From Methyloglobulus sp. (GTDB lineage: Bacteria; Pseudomonadota; Gammaproteobacteria; Methylococcales; Methylomonadaceae), in the NCBI GenBank assembly GCA_013141505.1, contig JABFQX010000016.1, positions 1 through 64,000 of the forward strand: a stretch of DNA of 64,000 bases, read 5' to 3'. Under the pieces are notes generated by a model, which saw only the letters and a list, made by a program, of their open reading frames with translations, was not told the origin of the DNA and did not search any database. How positions within the stretch are numbered: the stretch's first letter is position 1; every line of letters starts with the position of its first letter. The translations under genes were made by a program, and so were the position numbers. Positions 9,621 through 18,554 of this stretch are shown here, one piece after another.

Positions 9621-10337
9621 TTAAAAGTTGAAAAAAACTGAAGTCATTATCAAGTGGTGCATGGTGTTGTTGGTATGGGTCGCGTCGTCCAGATATTGGT
9701 TCATATAACCGCCTTCAATACGAACATTTTTGTTGAACGTCCAACCAAGACCTGCGAATGCACGGTTCTGGTCGAAGCCGGATCTGCCGCCATATTGTGT
9801 CGAGTTGGCACGGATGAAAAACTCGTCCCAAGCAATCAGGCTCAAGCGCGGTTCAAATTCGAGCGGATGGGTAAATTTAATCATCTGTCGTGGGCGGAAG
9901 CGGACATCATCGCCCCTGATAAAGTTGCTTTCGATCATCGTCCTGAACATGAATGTGCCGTAGCAGGTGGGCAAGATGTAGCGGAATGCCGGCCAAACAT
10001 CCTGTTGAGAAACAGATCTTTTGCCGAGATTTTGCGTAGGTAGCCAAGTATAGCCTGCCCATATTGTTGCGCGGTCGCTGATTTGATAACCAGCGGCAAT
10101 CCGCGCCATACCCTGATACCAATGTTGCCAGTCATCGTCCCAGCGCGATTGGCCTTCTAGCCATATCCGTGCTTTTGACAGGCTAGGGTCGATGCCGCCT
10201 AAACCGCCCTCGGCAACTCCTTGCACCCAGCTTCCGGCATCTTGTAGCAAATCATCCTCGGCGACGGCGACTGATGCCATACCCATAGATAATAGAGCTG
10301 TCACAATTTTTACTTTATGCATATATTTCTTGATCAT
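9621..10337 (-). CDS. DUF2490 outer-membrane beta-barrel protein
   Basis: A 238-residue exported protein. The signal peptide runs to about residue 26 (VTALLSMGMASVAVAEDD). The rest alternates aromatic and polar residues as in an outer-membrane barrel, with the DUF2490 pattern 'WLEGQ.RW', 'GYQISDRATIWAGYTWLP', 'RPRQMIKFTHPLEFEPRLSLIAWDEFF' and a terminal phenylalanine (VFFNF). DUF2490 members are predicted barrels of unknown substrate. It lies 44 bp after dabB on the same strand and is probably cotranscribed with dabAB. A role in passage of ions or bicarbonate across the outer membrane is possible from context but unproven. Start ATG at 10337; an in-frame ATG six codons later is also possible. 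Confidence 0.85.
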   Translation of the reverse strand: MIKKYMHKVKIVTALLSMGMASVAVAEDDLLQDAGSWVQGVAEGGLGGIDPSLSKARIWLEGQSRWDDDWQHWYQGMARIAAGYQISDRATIWAGYTWLPTQNLGKRSVSQQDVWPAFRYILPTCYGTFMFRTMIESNFIRGDDVRFRPRQMIKFTHPLEFEPRLSLIAWDEFFIRANSTQYGGRSGFDQNRAFAGLGWTFNKNVRIEGGYMNQYLDDATHTNNTMHHLIMTSVFFNF

Positions 10338-10381
10338 ATTAAGTCCTAAATAAACTATGGGGATTCTTATTGCTGATATTG

Positions 10382-12349
10382 TCAGGTTTCAAGTTTGCCT
10401 TCAGGCTTTGATCCATGCATTAGATGATCGGACTTTCGTTTTAATGACAAACTGATTTCGCTTACAACAATCCGTCCGTGTTCACCACATAACTCCGTTG
10501 GTCTGCCCAGACATAGCCTTTGGAATACGCGAGCGCCGGCAATACCATTGATAATAAATGCAATAGTAATAGGCAAAGCAAACCAGGGATCATGGCTGCT
10601 GGCATGTGACAATAGCAGGTCTTCGCCGAGAAATGCGGGCGAAATCGGAAAGCCCACCAAACCTAAAAAACTGATAAACAGTAATAATGACAATCTTGGG
10701 CGAGTTTCTGCCATAGCTTGATAGGTGAATAGCGATTCAGCAGCATCCTGATTTTTTAGCATCCTAAACAAAACCATAATACCCAGTAACCAGGCGGGCA
10801 AGATGCCGCTCAAAAATATAGCAACATCCGGTTTAGCTTGCGGATTTAGGAATAGCACGGCGATACCTGCAAGCGTAGAGCTAAGCGTAATCGCATTCCA
10901 TACGCTGATGGGCTTATTTAACTGCCCGAACGCGCTCAGCGAAGCCAAAACCATCGCTATCGAGATAGGTATCGCCACATATTTTCTTTCTATGTCCAAT
11001 ACCTCAAAGACAATGAATACTAGGCTAATACCCACCAATGCATTGAAGGCTTTAATCCAGAGGTTAGTGGTGTTGACGCGCATACCGATTCGTTTTAAAG
11101 GCTCCCACACCGAGGCACGAACCACCAGCTCAAGATTGCCTTCCTGTAACGAGAACACATACAGCGTATTCCGCAAAACGTCCGGCAAGGTGTTGCGGAT
11201 TGACTCGGGCAGGAATGAGTAGCGTCCTGTGCTATTGATATGGAAATCGGTGTCAGCAGAGCCTTCAACCCTGAGTAAATGGGCGACAATCGAAGGTGAA
11301 ACCAGTAGTTGGTAGCAACGCAAGAAAGCATTGCCCAGAAAATGCACCAGCACCAATGTTTCCAGGCCAAGCGACAACTCGATAAACATCAAACCTACTT
11401 GGGTAATTGATGCGTAAGCAATTTGGCCTTTTATATTCGATTGCGTTTTTTCGGACACGCTAGCGATAATCACAGTCAACAGCCCGATAAAAAATACAAT
11501 GAATCGGGTAAAGTACTCGTAAGTCCAGATGGGCGTGGTACGTAACAATAAGAACACGCCTAAATGCACAGACAAAGCACCATAAAATATGGCGCTGGAG
11601 GGTGTGGGGCCTTCCATTGCCCGTGGTAGCCAGAAGCAGAACGGGAATTGCGCCGATTTGCCTGAGGCAGCGATGATGATCAAGGTCGAGAGCAACAACA
11701 ACGAAGCATAACCTGCTGGTGGGAATGCGTCATGATTAAATAAGTCAGCCAACTGGCTGAAATGCTGGCTCTCATGAAAAAGTAAGTGGCTCATCCAGGA
11801 ACCCAGTAACAAGCCTATATCGCAAAACCGGTACACGGTATAAGCCCTTAAGGCATTACGGATAGGCTGGGGACGGTGACGGTAAAAAGCAATCAGCAGG
11901 AATGACGACATGCCGACAATTTCCCAACCGGCGAACAGTATGTCAATCGACCCCGACAAAATAACGATATTCAGGCCGAACACGAAACTAAAAATTGTCA
12001 GGAAAAAGCGTTTGTAACCGGCTTCACGATGTAAATAAATCCGGCAATACTTGACGATGATTGAGAAAATCGCCCAGACACAGCCCAAGTAGACGGCGCT
12101 GATCCGGTCGAAATACAGCAAAACCGGAAAACTATAGTCATCGGTGGCATACAGGTTAAACCACTCAAACTCATGGTGCGGATAGCCTTGCGTAGCCCAG
12201 ACATACAAAAGGGCAGCTATACACAAACCCATGATATGGCTGCAACTATAGCTAATTACGGCGATTATTTTCTCATTATTGGGAGTGAAAAAAATCAACC
12301 AGAAACCGGCTAAGGGAATTAGTAAACTGGCGAGCATCAAGCTATTCAT
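10382..12349 (-). CDS. dabB: DabB, proton-channel-like membrane subunit of the DAB inorganic-carbon accumulator
   Basis: A 655-residue polytopic protein homologous to NuoL/MrpA antiporter-like subunits. Typical motifs are FAGWEIVGMSSFLLIAFYRH (a conserved membrane glutamate) and SAQFPFCFWLPRAMEGPTPSS, the Proton_antipo_M signature. In DAB systems this subunit is thought to conduct a cation and so drive DabA to hydrate CO2 to bicarbonate in one direction. Its start codon overlaps the dabA stop by 4 bp (ATGA), indicating coupled translation in the order dabA then dabB. It is somewhat longer than many DabB proteins because of the C-terminal tail (KRKSDHLMHGSKPEGKLET). A respiratory NuoL is unlikely because no other complex I genes are present. 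Confidence 0.93.
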   Translation of the reverse strand: MNSLMLASLLIPLAGFWLIFFTPNNEKIIAVISYSCSHIMGLCIAALLYVWATQGYPHHEFEWFNLYATDDYSFPVLLYFDRISAVYLGCVWAIFSIIVKYCRIYLHREAGYKRFFLTIFSFVFGLNIVILSGSIDILFAGWEIVGMSSFLLIAFYRHRPQPIRNALRAYTVYRFCDIGLLLGSWMSHLLFHESQHFSQLADLFNHDAFPPAGYASLLLLSTLIIIAASGKSAQFPFCFWLPRAMEGPTPSSAIFYGALSVHLGVFLLLRTTPIWTYEYFTRFIVFFIGLLTVIIASVSEKTQSNIKGQIAYASITQVGLMFIELSLGLETLVLVHFLGNAFLRCYQLLVSPSIVAHLLRVEGSADTDFHINSTGRYSFLPESIRNTLPDVLRNTLYVFSLQEGNLELVVRASVWEPLKRIGMRVNTTNLWIKAFNALVGISLVFIVFEVLDIERKYVAIPISIAMVLASLSAFGQLNKPISVWNAITLSSTLAGIAVLFLNPQAKPDVAIFLSGILPAWLLGIMVLFRMLKNQDAAESLFTYQAMAETRPRLSLLLFISFLGLVGFPISPAFLGEDLLLSHASSHDPWFALPITIAFIINGIAGARVFQRLCLGRPTELCGEHGRIVVSEISLSLKRKSDHLMHGSKPEGKLET

Positions 12350-14946
12350 GAATGGTTCCTCTGTAAATGGTGAACTGGAACAGTTTCAGTTTTATCCATA
12401 AAAATGTCTTCCGAAGATTGTGCCGAAGGACTAGCGTAATCAGTCGGTAAATCAATAGCTTCCCAGCTGTCTTTGCTATATAAGAATTGCTCTTGAGTTG
12501 CCGGGTTGCTGGATACCAAGCGTACCCATTCGTTATCCAGCCACTCTTTAAGATCGCCTATGTTCGCTACCGCTTTGTCGAGAATGGCTGTGGATTGTTC
12601 AGCAACAATCAGCAACCGTGCCGGTTCGTGGACTTCAATCATTTGTTGGGGCAGACCAGTACGTAAATCACCTTCGACACCGTTTGCTACGCCCAGCAAA
12701 CCGATGACATTGTGCGGCAATTTAGTGCCTGCACCGTACACAGAGTTATCGACGCGTGAAAACAGGTATTCAAGGTTTATGCCGCCACACACCGGGATTA
12801 TGGCGGATAGGATTCGCACCATAATATTGCCCATGGGGTCAGTATTGGGATCGTAAGAATGCAAAAAGGCACGCCTGTCCATGAACAGGTCACGGGTTAG
12901 TTTACGTCTGCCGATGATGCAATATAAATTGTTGGAATGGTTATATTCCGGGCGTGGCTCAAAGATGGATGAAGCCCGTGCCGTTACGTGGTCATGCGCT
13001 TTTTCGACGGTATTGGATTTGGGAGCCAGTTCAAACCACCGGCAACGCTCGCGGGCATTTCTTTGCAGTGCTTCTACCATTACTTTCTGGAATTTGGCTA
13101 AACCTTCAGCCGGATGTTGTTTCAGCAAATGGTTGTCGAAATAAGTGATTTCATCTCGGCTGGTGTTGTGCAATGCGGCGACAAACCGTGTGCCGCCGGG
13201 AATGTCAATGCCACGGTCAAACAGGATTCTGCGTACTTCTTCATGATTTGCCATCCAGGCGAACGCCCTGGCGTTAGGTGCGCCCGGTTTACCGGCACAG
13301 GCACCGCAATCATAAGCGGCAAAATGAGGGTTATTAACGCTGCTGGAGCCGTGCGCGACAATGACGACCAACGGTGCGAAATGTCGGGTTAGGCCGATGT
13401 TGGTGAGCAAACCACCAACCCGATCCGCCATTTCCGTAAACGAAAAGCCCAACAGATAACCGTCTTTAGTGGGCGTGTCATTCTCGCGCAGCAAATGCAG
13501 TTGGGAATGCGCTTCTATCTCGCTCAAAGATTTTAGTTTGGGCAGTTTTGAACCCGGCCGAAACACATCCCATACCATCCGTGCCGCATAGCCTATGCCT
13601 AATGTTTGGGTATACAACCAACCACGCAGAAAAGAGTGTGATTTGAAGTGCATGTGGGAAATATCATCGGCTTTGGAGTCCTTTTCCGGTTTTTCCCCAC
13701 CTGTTTCCAGGATCAAATGTTTGGGGGTGATGATGACCGGGCATTGGGCGACTGGGTAAGCATCATCAAGGCCTTGGTAAAGAAAATCAATGCCAAAAAA
13801 ACCTGCCGCGCCAAACGTTTCAATGTTCGGGTCGATTTCTTCAAGGTGACGGCGTAACGAACATTCACGGTCATCAAGACAAAAGAAAGCCTGTACATTA
13901 GGTTTGGTTTGCGGCTTGTGTGCTTTTTGTTGCTCAGGTTTTAAGGCGGTTAGTAATTCGGTGTGCAAAGACCACTCCATTGCTTCATGCCAGAGCTTTA
14001 AAATCAGGGGTATCTCTGGGCTGGGTAGGCCTTTTTTCAGCAAGGTTGTCTTTTCGGTTAATTGAATACTGGCGATGTTGGCAAAATTCTCACCTTTGTA
14101 TTTATGCACAAAAGCCAATTCACAAAGTATTTCAACGGCGATCATTTGCTTTAATGAGATATTGCGGGGATCAAGCAAAGAGCGTGGGGTTTCTTCCACA
14201 ATCCGCACCATGCCCGCCCAACCTGGATGCGCCAGCAGCATTTCCAGTAGGTATTGCTCGTACAGGTCACTTGCGCCGACCATTTTATCGAGACAGATTT
14301 GGATTACCTGGTCAGGCGTTTGAGTTAATAGCTTTCGGACGATAGGTTCTTGTAATGGGTAAAGTGGAATTAAGCTGTTTTGGGCGAGACGCATCACGCA
14401 ATCCCAAAAACTTTCGCCGTCTTTGGGTAGTGTCCAGCGGCTGATGCCTTGATCCAAAAAATTGCCCAGCAAGCGAAACAGGATGGGATGCACCAATGTA
14501 CTCAGGTCGAGTTCAAGTTTTTTTGCCCAAGCGTTACGTATACCATGATTAGCCAGCGATATGGGCGGGTAATGGCTGTTTTTATCTTGTATGAACATGG
14601 CAAGTTTGAGCTGTTCTTGGTGTTCCTTTGTCGTATCTGTCCTGTTCAAGGCCCAATCAATGCCATGATTTTTGATTCGGCCTTGTAGGTACATTTGCAG
14701 ATAGTATTCCATCGGCATATAACTGCGTGCGCCGAACATTTTTGAAGCCAGGGCAACGCCTTCATGAAAAGGCAAATGCTGTACCGCGTGCAACGTATTG
14801 TGATGGATAAAATCTTTGATAGGTCCTTGGGTAGGTAACCAGTGGGCAATATGGCCTATCGTTTCGTCCAAGTTGAAAGGCTCAACGGATTGTGCTGCCG
14901 AATGGTGGCTTTCCGTTGCAACCGACTTTTGGGTATTAAAAACCAT
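12346..14946 (-). CDS. dabA: DabA (UPF0753/DUF2309), zinc-dependent inorganic-carbon accumulating subunit
   Basis: An 866-residue peripheral protein with a beta-carbonic-anhydrase-like metal site. The expected zinc and catalytic residues are present with the family spacing: C356 and D358 in FFCLDDRE, H532 in VIVAHGSSS and C547 in AAYDCGACAGKPGAPNARAFA. It would catalyse energy-coupled hydration of CO2 to bicarbonate on the cytoplasmic face, bound to DabB, and so supply bicarbonate to carboxylating enzymes. In a non-autotroph it may serve anaplerosis. The start at 14946 has a poor ribosome site. Upstream lie a dispersed repeat (15110-15250) and a sigma-54-like promoter (15328-15345) pointing at this gene. 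The divergent SulP transporter suggests a shared bicarbonate function. Confidence 0.96.
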   Translation of the reverse strand: MVFNTQKSVATESHHSAAQSVEPFNLDETIGHIAHWLPTQGPIKDFIHHNTLHAVQHLPFHEGVALASKMFGARSYMPMEYYLQMYLQGRIKNHGIDWALNRTDTTKEHQEQLKLAMFIQDKNSHYPPISLANHGIRNAWAKKLELDLSTLVHPILFRLLGNFLDQGISRWTLPKDGESFWDCVMRLAQNSLIPLYPLQEPIVRKLLTQTPDQVIQICLDKMVGASDLYEQYLLEMLLAHPGWAGMVRIVEETPRSLLDPRNISLKQMIAVEILCELAFVHKYKGENFANIASIQLTEKTTLLKKGLPSPEIPLILKLWHEAMEWSLHTELLTALKPEQQKAHKPQTKPNVQAFFCLDDRECSLRRHLEEIDPNIETFGAAGFFGIDFLYQGLDDAYPVAQCPVIITPKHLILETGGEKPEKDSKADDISHMHFKSHSFLRGWLYTQTLGIGYAARMVWDVFRPGSKLPKLKSLSEIEAHSQLHLLRENDTPTKDGYLLGFSFTEMADRVGGLLTNIGLTRHFAPLVVIVAHGSSSVNNPHFAAYDCGACAGKPGAPNARAFAWMANHEEVRRILFDRGIDIPGGTRFVAALHNTSRDEITYFDNHLLKQHPAEGLAKFQKVMVEALQRNARERCRWFELAPKSNTVEKAHDHVTARASSIFEPRPEYNHSNNLYCIIGRRKLTRDLFMDRRAFLHSYDPNTDPMGNIMVRILSAIIPVCGGINLEYLFSRVDNSVYGAGTKLPHNVIGLLGVANGVEGDLRTGLPQQMIEVHEPARLLIVAEQSTAILDKAVANIGDLKEWLDNEWVRLVSSNPATQEQFLYSKDSWEAIDLPTDYASPSAQSSEDIFMDKTETVPVHHLQRNHS

Positions 14947-15109
14947 GAATAGTTAACCTCGTTTGTGGTTTTAGACCTTGTAAATATGCGATGAAGTAAT
15001 CATACGATGTTCAATTCGCAAGTTGTTAATGCGTGCTGCCATTTTTAATGGTTTGATACGATCAAAAATGGCGGCGTATCCCTACGCCGCAGGATTCTCA
15101 AACTGACAA

Positions 15110-15250
15110 TTATTGATCCGGCCTTTTAATGTTTGAACATGTACCCCCTTCGGCCCCGCTCAGGGAACCTGCGGACACGATGCTGCTTCGATTACAGTTC
15201 CCTGGGCGGGCTCGAAGGGGCGTTAAAACTTCATCAAGCCGGATCTATAA
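15110..15250. repeat. Dispersed palindromic element, copy A
   Basis: Bounded by TTATTGATCCGGCCTT at the left and AAGCCGGATCTATAA at the right, with an inner inverted pair CCCTTCGGCCCCGCTCAGGG and CCCTGGGCGGGCTCGAAGGG. The same layout recurs at 20167-20295 and 35793-35919. This copy lies in the 5' region of dabA rather than after a gene, and is the most diverged inside. Confidence 0.8.
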
Positions 15251-15327
15251 GAGAAGCTAAGGGATACCACCATGAAACTGTGTCTTAGTGTCGGCATAAA
15301 CCAGAATTACCTGGGATTACTTTAAAC

Positions 15328-15345
15328 AAGCATTTCTTGTACCAG
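15328..15345 (-). promoter_or_regulatory. Candidate sigma-54 promoter for dabA
   Basis: On the minus strand the site reads CTGGTACAAGAAATGCTT: a GG at 15343-15342 and a GC at 15331-15330 separated by exactly 10 bp, as in the -24/-12 consensus TGGCAC-N5-TTGC. Two consensus bases differ. Transcription would start near 15318, leaving a leader of about 370 bp that contains repeat copy A. Weaker than the sulP site. Confidence 0.4.
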
Positions 15346-15501
15346 TTTTGTTAGTATGTTGTTAGGTATTGCTAGAAAATAATTTATTTTGGTTTTATGG
15401 CTTTATTTACAATGAGATAAAAATAAAAAACAATCGAAAGCTATTAATAATAGGTAATAAATGATGCGGCAGTGGGCGGGCTTTAATGGGACGCAATAAT
15501 A

Positions 15502-15546
15502 AATTGGTTGAAATAAACCAATTCAATTGGTTTATTTCAACCAATT
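15502..15546. promoter_or_regulatory. Perfect 45-bp palindrome between dabA and sulP, likely activator binding site
   Basis: Two 22-bp arms (15502-15523 and 15525-15546) are exact reverse complements around a single C at 15524. Each arm is itself a dyad, AATTGGTT-N6-AACCAATT, so the site holds four AATTGGTT half-sites. It lies about 80 bp upstream of the -24 element of the sulP promoter and about 157 bp from the dabA-facing one, the normal place for an enhancer of an NtrC-type regulator. No T-tract follows, so a terminator is unlikely. That the regulator at 6519-7904 binds here is inference. Confidence 0.65.
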
Positions 15547-15625
15547 ATCGACTGTGGTTTTTGGTTGGTGGTCACAATTAAACGCTATTGCTTGATAACT
15601 ATAGAGAATTTTTGGGTTTAATATA

Positions 15626-15643
15626 TTGGCATATCGTTTGCTT
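15626..15643 (+). promoter_or_regulatory. Sigma-54 promoter of sulP
   Basis: TTGGCAT-ATCG-TTTGCTT fits the -24/-12 consensus closely: GG at 15628-15629 and GC at 15640-15641 with exactly 10 bp between. The start of transcription would be near 15653, giving a 38-nt leader with AGGAG before the ATG at 15691. Confidence 0.7.
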
Positions 15644-15690
15644 ATTGTATTGTGGAAGAGCGTCAGAAAAATTCAATCAGGAGAAAATAA

Positions 15691-17337
15691 ATGTCCAACC
15701 CCAACCCGTTAGTTTTGCCTAAAACAGGTATTCCTGGCCTTATCGAAAACTGGCGTAGCGATTTGTTGTCCGGTTTTTTAGTGTTCCTAATTGCGTTGCC
15801 TTTATGTTTGGGTATCGCCATGGCTTCCGGCTTTCCGCCGATGGCTGGAATTATTACCGCCATTATCGGCGGTTTGGTCGTTTCGCGGCTGAATGGATCT
15901 TTTGTCACGGTTAATGGCCCTGCGGCTGGTTTGATTGTGGTCATTGTCGATGCGGTCACAGAATTAGGGCAGGGCGATGCTATGGCCGGTTACCGTTATA
16001 CCTTGGCGGCTATCGTAATTGCCAGCGTCTTACAGGTATTGTTGGGTGTGTTTAAAGCCGGAAAATTGAGCGCATTTTTCCCCTCGTCGGTGGTGCATGG
16101 CATGCTGGCGGCGATTGGCATTATCATCATGGCAAAACAGATACATGTACTTTTGGGTGTCAAACCTCAGGCAAAAAGCCTGCTCGGGACTATCGCTGAA
16201 ATTCCTCATTCCATTTATGAGTTGAATCCTGAAATTGCAATCATTGGCGGTTTAGGGCTGGCTTTGCTTATTATTTGGTCGTTGTTAAAGAATAAAACTT
16301 TAAAAATGATACCGGCACCTTTGCTGGTGGTTTTGTTGGGCTTGGCTTTGGAACGTTATTTCGACCTGGATCATGTCCACAAATATCTGTTTTTGGCTGA
16401 TAACCCGATCTTACCTCACCATGAGTTTACGATTGGACCCGCCTTCTTGGTGACAGTGCCGGAGCATTTTATGTCAGGTTTTTATTTTCCTGATTTTGCT
16501 AAAGTCGCCACGTTGGAGTTTTGGGAGGCAGTTGTCACCATCTGGTTAGTTGGTAGTTTGGAAAGTTTATTGAGCGCTTCTGCGGTTGATAAGCTCGACA
16601 CCTACAAACGTAATTCCAATTTAAACCGCGATTTGACGGCAGTGGGAATTGGTAACATGATTGCTGGTATGGTAGGTGGTTTGCCGATGATTGCTGAAAT
16701 CGTGCGTAGTTCTGCAAACGTCAATAATGGTGCTAAGACAGCTTGGGCGAATTTTTTCCACGGTGTTTTTTTGTTGTTGTTTGTCGCGTTATTCCCAAAA
16801 TTAATTCATGAAATCCCTTTGGCTTCCTTGGCGGCATTATTGGTTTTCACCGGTTTTCGCTTGGCTTCGCCTAAAGAGTTTGCCAACACTTGGGCGATTG
16901 GCCTGGATAATTTTGTAGTGTTTATTACGACCATTATCGGTGTTTTGGCAACTGATTTATTGGTCGGCGTGGGTATCGGGATTGTTGTCAAATTGACGAT
17001 CCACTTGTGCCGTGGCTTAAAATTGAAAAACGTTTTCTCGATGGCTTATCACGTCAATCGAACTGATCAAGATACTTACCATATAGCGGTGGAAGGTGCG
17101 GCTGTATTTTCGAATCTTATCGGCTTGAAAAGCCTGTTGTCAGACTTGCCGGAAAAAAAGATTATTTTCTTCGATTTATCGCAGACGGAACTTGTTGATC
17201 ATACGGTTATGGAGTTTATCCATCATTTTGCCGAGGAATATGGGCATAACGGCGGACAATGCAGCATTGTCGGCTTGGATGAGCATGAACCGTTTTCTGA
17301 TCACCACTTGGCAGGACGGCGTAAAAAAATGGTTTGA
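15691..17337 (+). CDS. SulP-family inorganic anion transporter (probable bicarbonate or sulfate)
   Basis: A 548-residue inner-membrane carrier. The SulP core spans about residues 15-430 with the conserved NGSFVTVNGPAAGL segment and many membrane helices. A C-terminal STAS domain (about 450-540) includes KKIIFFDLSQTELVDHTVMEFIHHF. SulP carriers move sulfate, bicarbonate or other anions, often with Na+ or H+. Proximity to dabAB and a shared regulatory spacer favour bicarbonate uptake, but the sequence alone does not set the substrate. A strong ribosome site AGGAG precedes the ATG. It is transcribed alone, probably from the sigma-54 promoter at 15626. No fused carbonic anhydrase domain is present, unlike some SulP relatives. 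Confidence 0.93.
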   Translation: MSNPNPLVLPKTGIPGLIENWRSDLLSGFLVFLIALPLCLGIAMASGFPPMAGIITAIIGGLVVSRLNGSFVTVNGPAAGLIVVIVDAVTELGQGDAMAGYRYTLAAIVIASVLQVLLGVFKAGKLSAFFPSSVVHGMLAAIGIIIMAKQIHVLLGVKPQAKSLLGTIAEIPHSIYELNPEIAIIGGLGLALLIIWSLLKNKTLKMIPAPLLVVLLGLALERYFDLDHVHKYLFLADNPILPHHEFTIGPAFLVTVPEHFMSGFYFPDFAKVATLEFWEAVVTIWLVGSLESLLSASAVDKLDTYKRNSNLNRDLTAVGIGNMIAGMVGGLPMIAEIVRSSANVNNGAKTAWANFFHGVFLLLFVALFPKLIHEIPLASLAALLVFTGFRLASPKEFANTWAIGLDNFVVFITTIIGVLATDLLVGVGIGIVVKLTIHLCRGLKLKNVFSMAYHVNRTDQDTYHIAVEGAAVFSNLIGLKSLLSDLPEKKIIFFDLSQTELVDHTVMEFIHHFAEEYGHNGGQCSIVGLDEHEPFSDHHLAGRRKKMV

Positions 17338-17563
17338 GTCTTGAATCGTATAGGTAATGTCAGGTTTTGATCCCTGTCCGCACGCGACGCAGTTGCTATT
17401 GAAGTTAACCGGTAAGCTGGTTCCAGGTTTTTGATAAAGGCTAATTTCCTGGGACAATTAATATTGCGATGCCTATCCTGAATTGACTGTGGCTATGTTC
17501 AGTTAAAAGTCCAAATATTTGCCTGCTATCACAGTTAAGGTAGAGGTTTTATGTCTGGGTGCA

Positions 17564-17752
17564 TTACCGATCTTGGCTCTGTAGGGGCGGTTTTAATCCC
17601 AAGAAGCAAAAAGTCGCAATCACAGGGACGCCCATTATAAAAAATAGCTGTCGCGCATGTTCTTCAGGTATTTCATCAGTGCCCCCTCTTAACAAGGGGG
17701 CAAAGAAAGTCAGGCCGATTAATGTTAATAATTTGAGGAGTTGGTAAGCCAT
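17564..17752 (-). CDS. Possible small membrane protein (62 aa)
   Basis: The frame could start at 17785 (ribosome site AGGGGGC) or 17752 (AAAGGTG, chosen). The product has two hydrophobic stretches, LLKLLTLIGLTFFAPLL and QLFFIMGVPVIATFCFLGL, joined by the charged loop RGGTDEIPEEHAR. It lies 123 bp downstream of a second small frame on the same strand, suggesting a two-gene unit. Against it, the middle contains a GCCCCCT/AGGGGGC hairpin of the kind found in intergenic repeats. No family recognised. Confidence 0.4.
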   Translation of the reverse strand: MAYQLLKLLTLIGLTFFAPLLRGGTDEIPEEHARQLFFIMGVPVIATFCFLGLKPPLQSQDR

Positions 17753-17875
17753 TTTTTTCACCTTTAGATGTGTTTGTTTATCCATTTAGCCCCCTAAAAA
17801 AGGTGCATCCTTGCACCAACGCGATATCCGGTATCTACACGAGGAGGGCACAACAAAATCTTACTTACATCATAA

Positions 17876-17992
17876 TTAGCCGCCGATATTGGCGACACTT
17901 GCAGCGATCATTAGCGCGATTGCAACGGCTATAAAATAAACCGAATAATCGGGTTTCTTTACTACGGCTTTGGCTTTGCAGTTCTGAATCAT
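17876..17992 (-). CDS. Small single-helix membrane peptide (38 aa), unrecognised
   Basis: An ATG at 17992 preceded by GAGGT with 4-bp spacing opens 38 codons to TAA. The N-terminus is basic and soluble (MIQNCKAKAVVKKPDYS), followed by one clear membrane helix, VYFIAVAIALMIAASVANI, and a GG end. This positive-inside layout is typical of small helper subunits of membrane complexes. The gene is not near an obvious partner other than the 62-codon frame downstream. I do not recognise a family; the ribosome site and protein-like composition support it. Confidence 0.5.
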   Translation of the reverse strand: MIQNCKAKAVVKKPDYSVYFIAVAIALMIAASVANIGG

Positions 17993-18554
17993 ATTTACCT
18001 CTGCTGTTATAAATGAAGAACTCATAATTAACAAAGCAATAGGTGTGCCAAGCAACTATATTAAATTATTTATCAATTAATATAATGACTTAAGTTGTTT
18101 TTGTGGGTAGGCAATGGATTCAAATAACGCATTGATATTGTGCAGTTGAGTGTTTTAGCGCACCAATGAGGGGAGTTTGTTGGGTTTTTTGTTGTTTTAC
18201 CGAATAAGTTACAGGTGATTGTGGCGTTTTAGTATAAATTTTGTTAAATGTGCACAATAATTTTTTGATTATTAGAAAATAATGCTAAGTGCCACGGTAT
18301 CTAAATCAATATAAATAAAAGGCCAAGCGGATTTATATTGATCTTGTTGTTTTTGGAATGTCAATTAATCGACACAACTCTCGTTTTCTGCATTTACATC
18401 ACTGTACACTGTCCACACTAGCAAATAGGGTTTGTGCTATTGATATGTGAAGGCAATAACATCAATCAACTTATTAAGTTGAAGTTAAGTTTGATTTGCA
18501 TAATCAATATTTTACCCGCTAATAGCTAATGGCTTATTCATTCCGAGGAACACA
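17993..18554. other. AT-rich intergenic region between divergent small ORF and metalloprotease
   Basis: Some 560 bp with no supportable reading frame. It should hold the promoters of the small minus-strand frames and of the protease gene, but no site stands out well enough to mark. Confidence 0.5.

Noticed and set aside
12510-14850. Numerous plus-strand frames inside dabA
   Set aside because: They are antisense shadows of a clearly coding gene with all family residues present.
15271-15324. 17-codon frame with AAGGGA upstream in the dabA-sulP spacer
   Set aside because: Too short to support without conservation data; probably chance.
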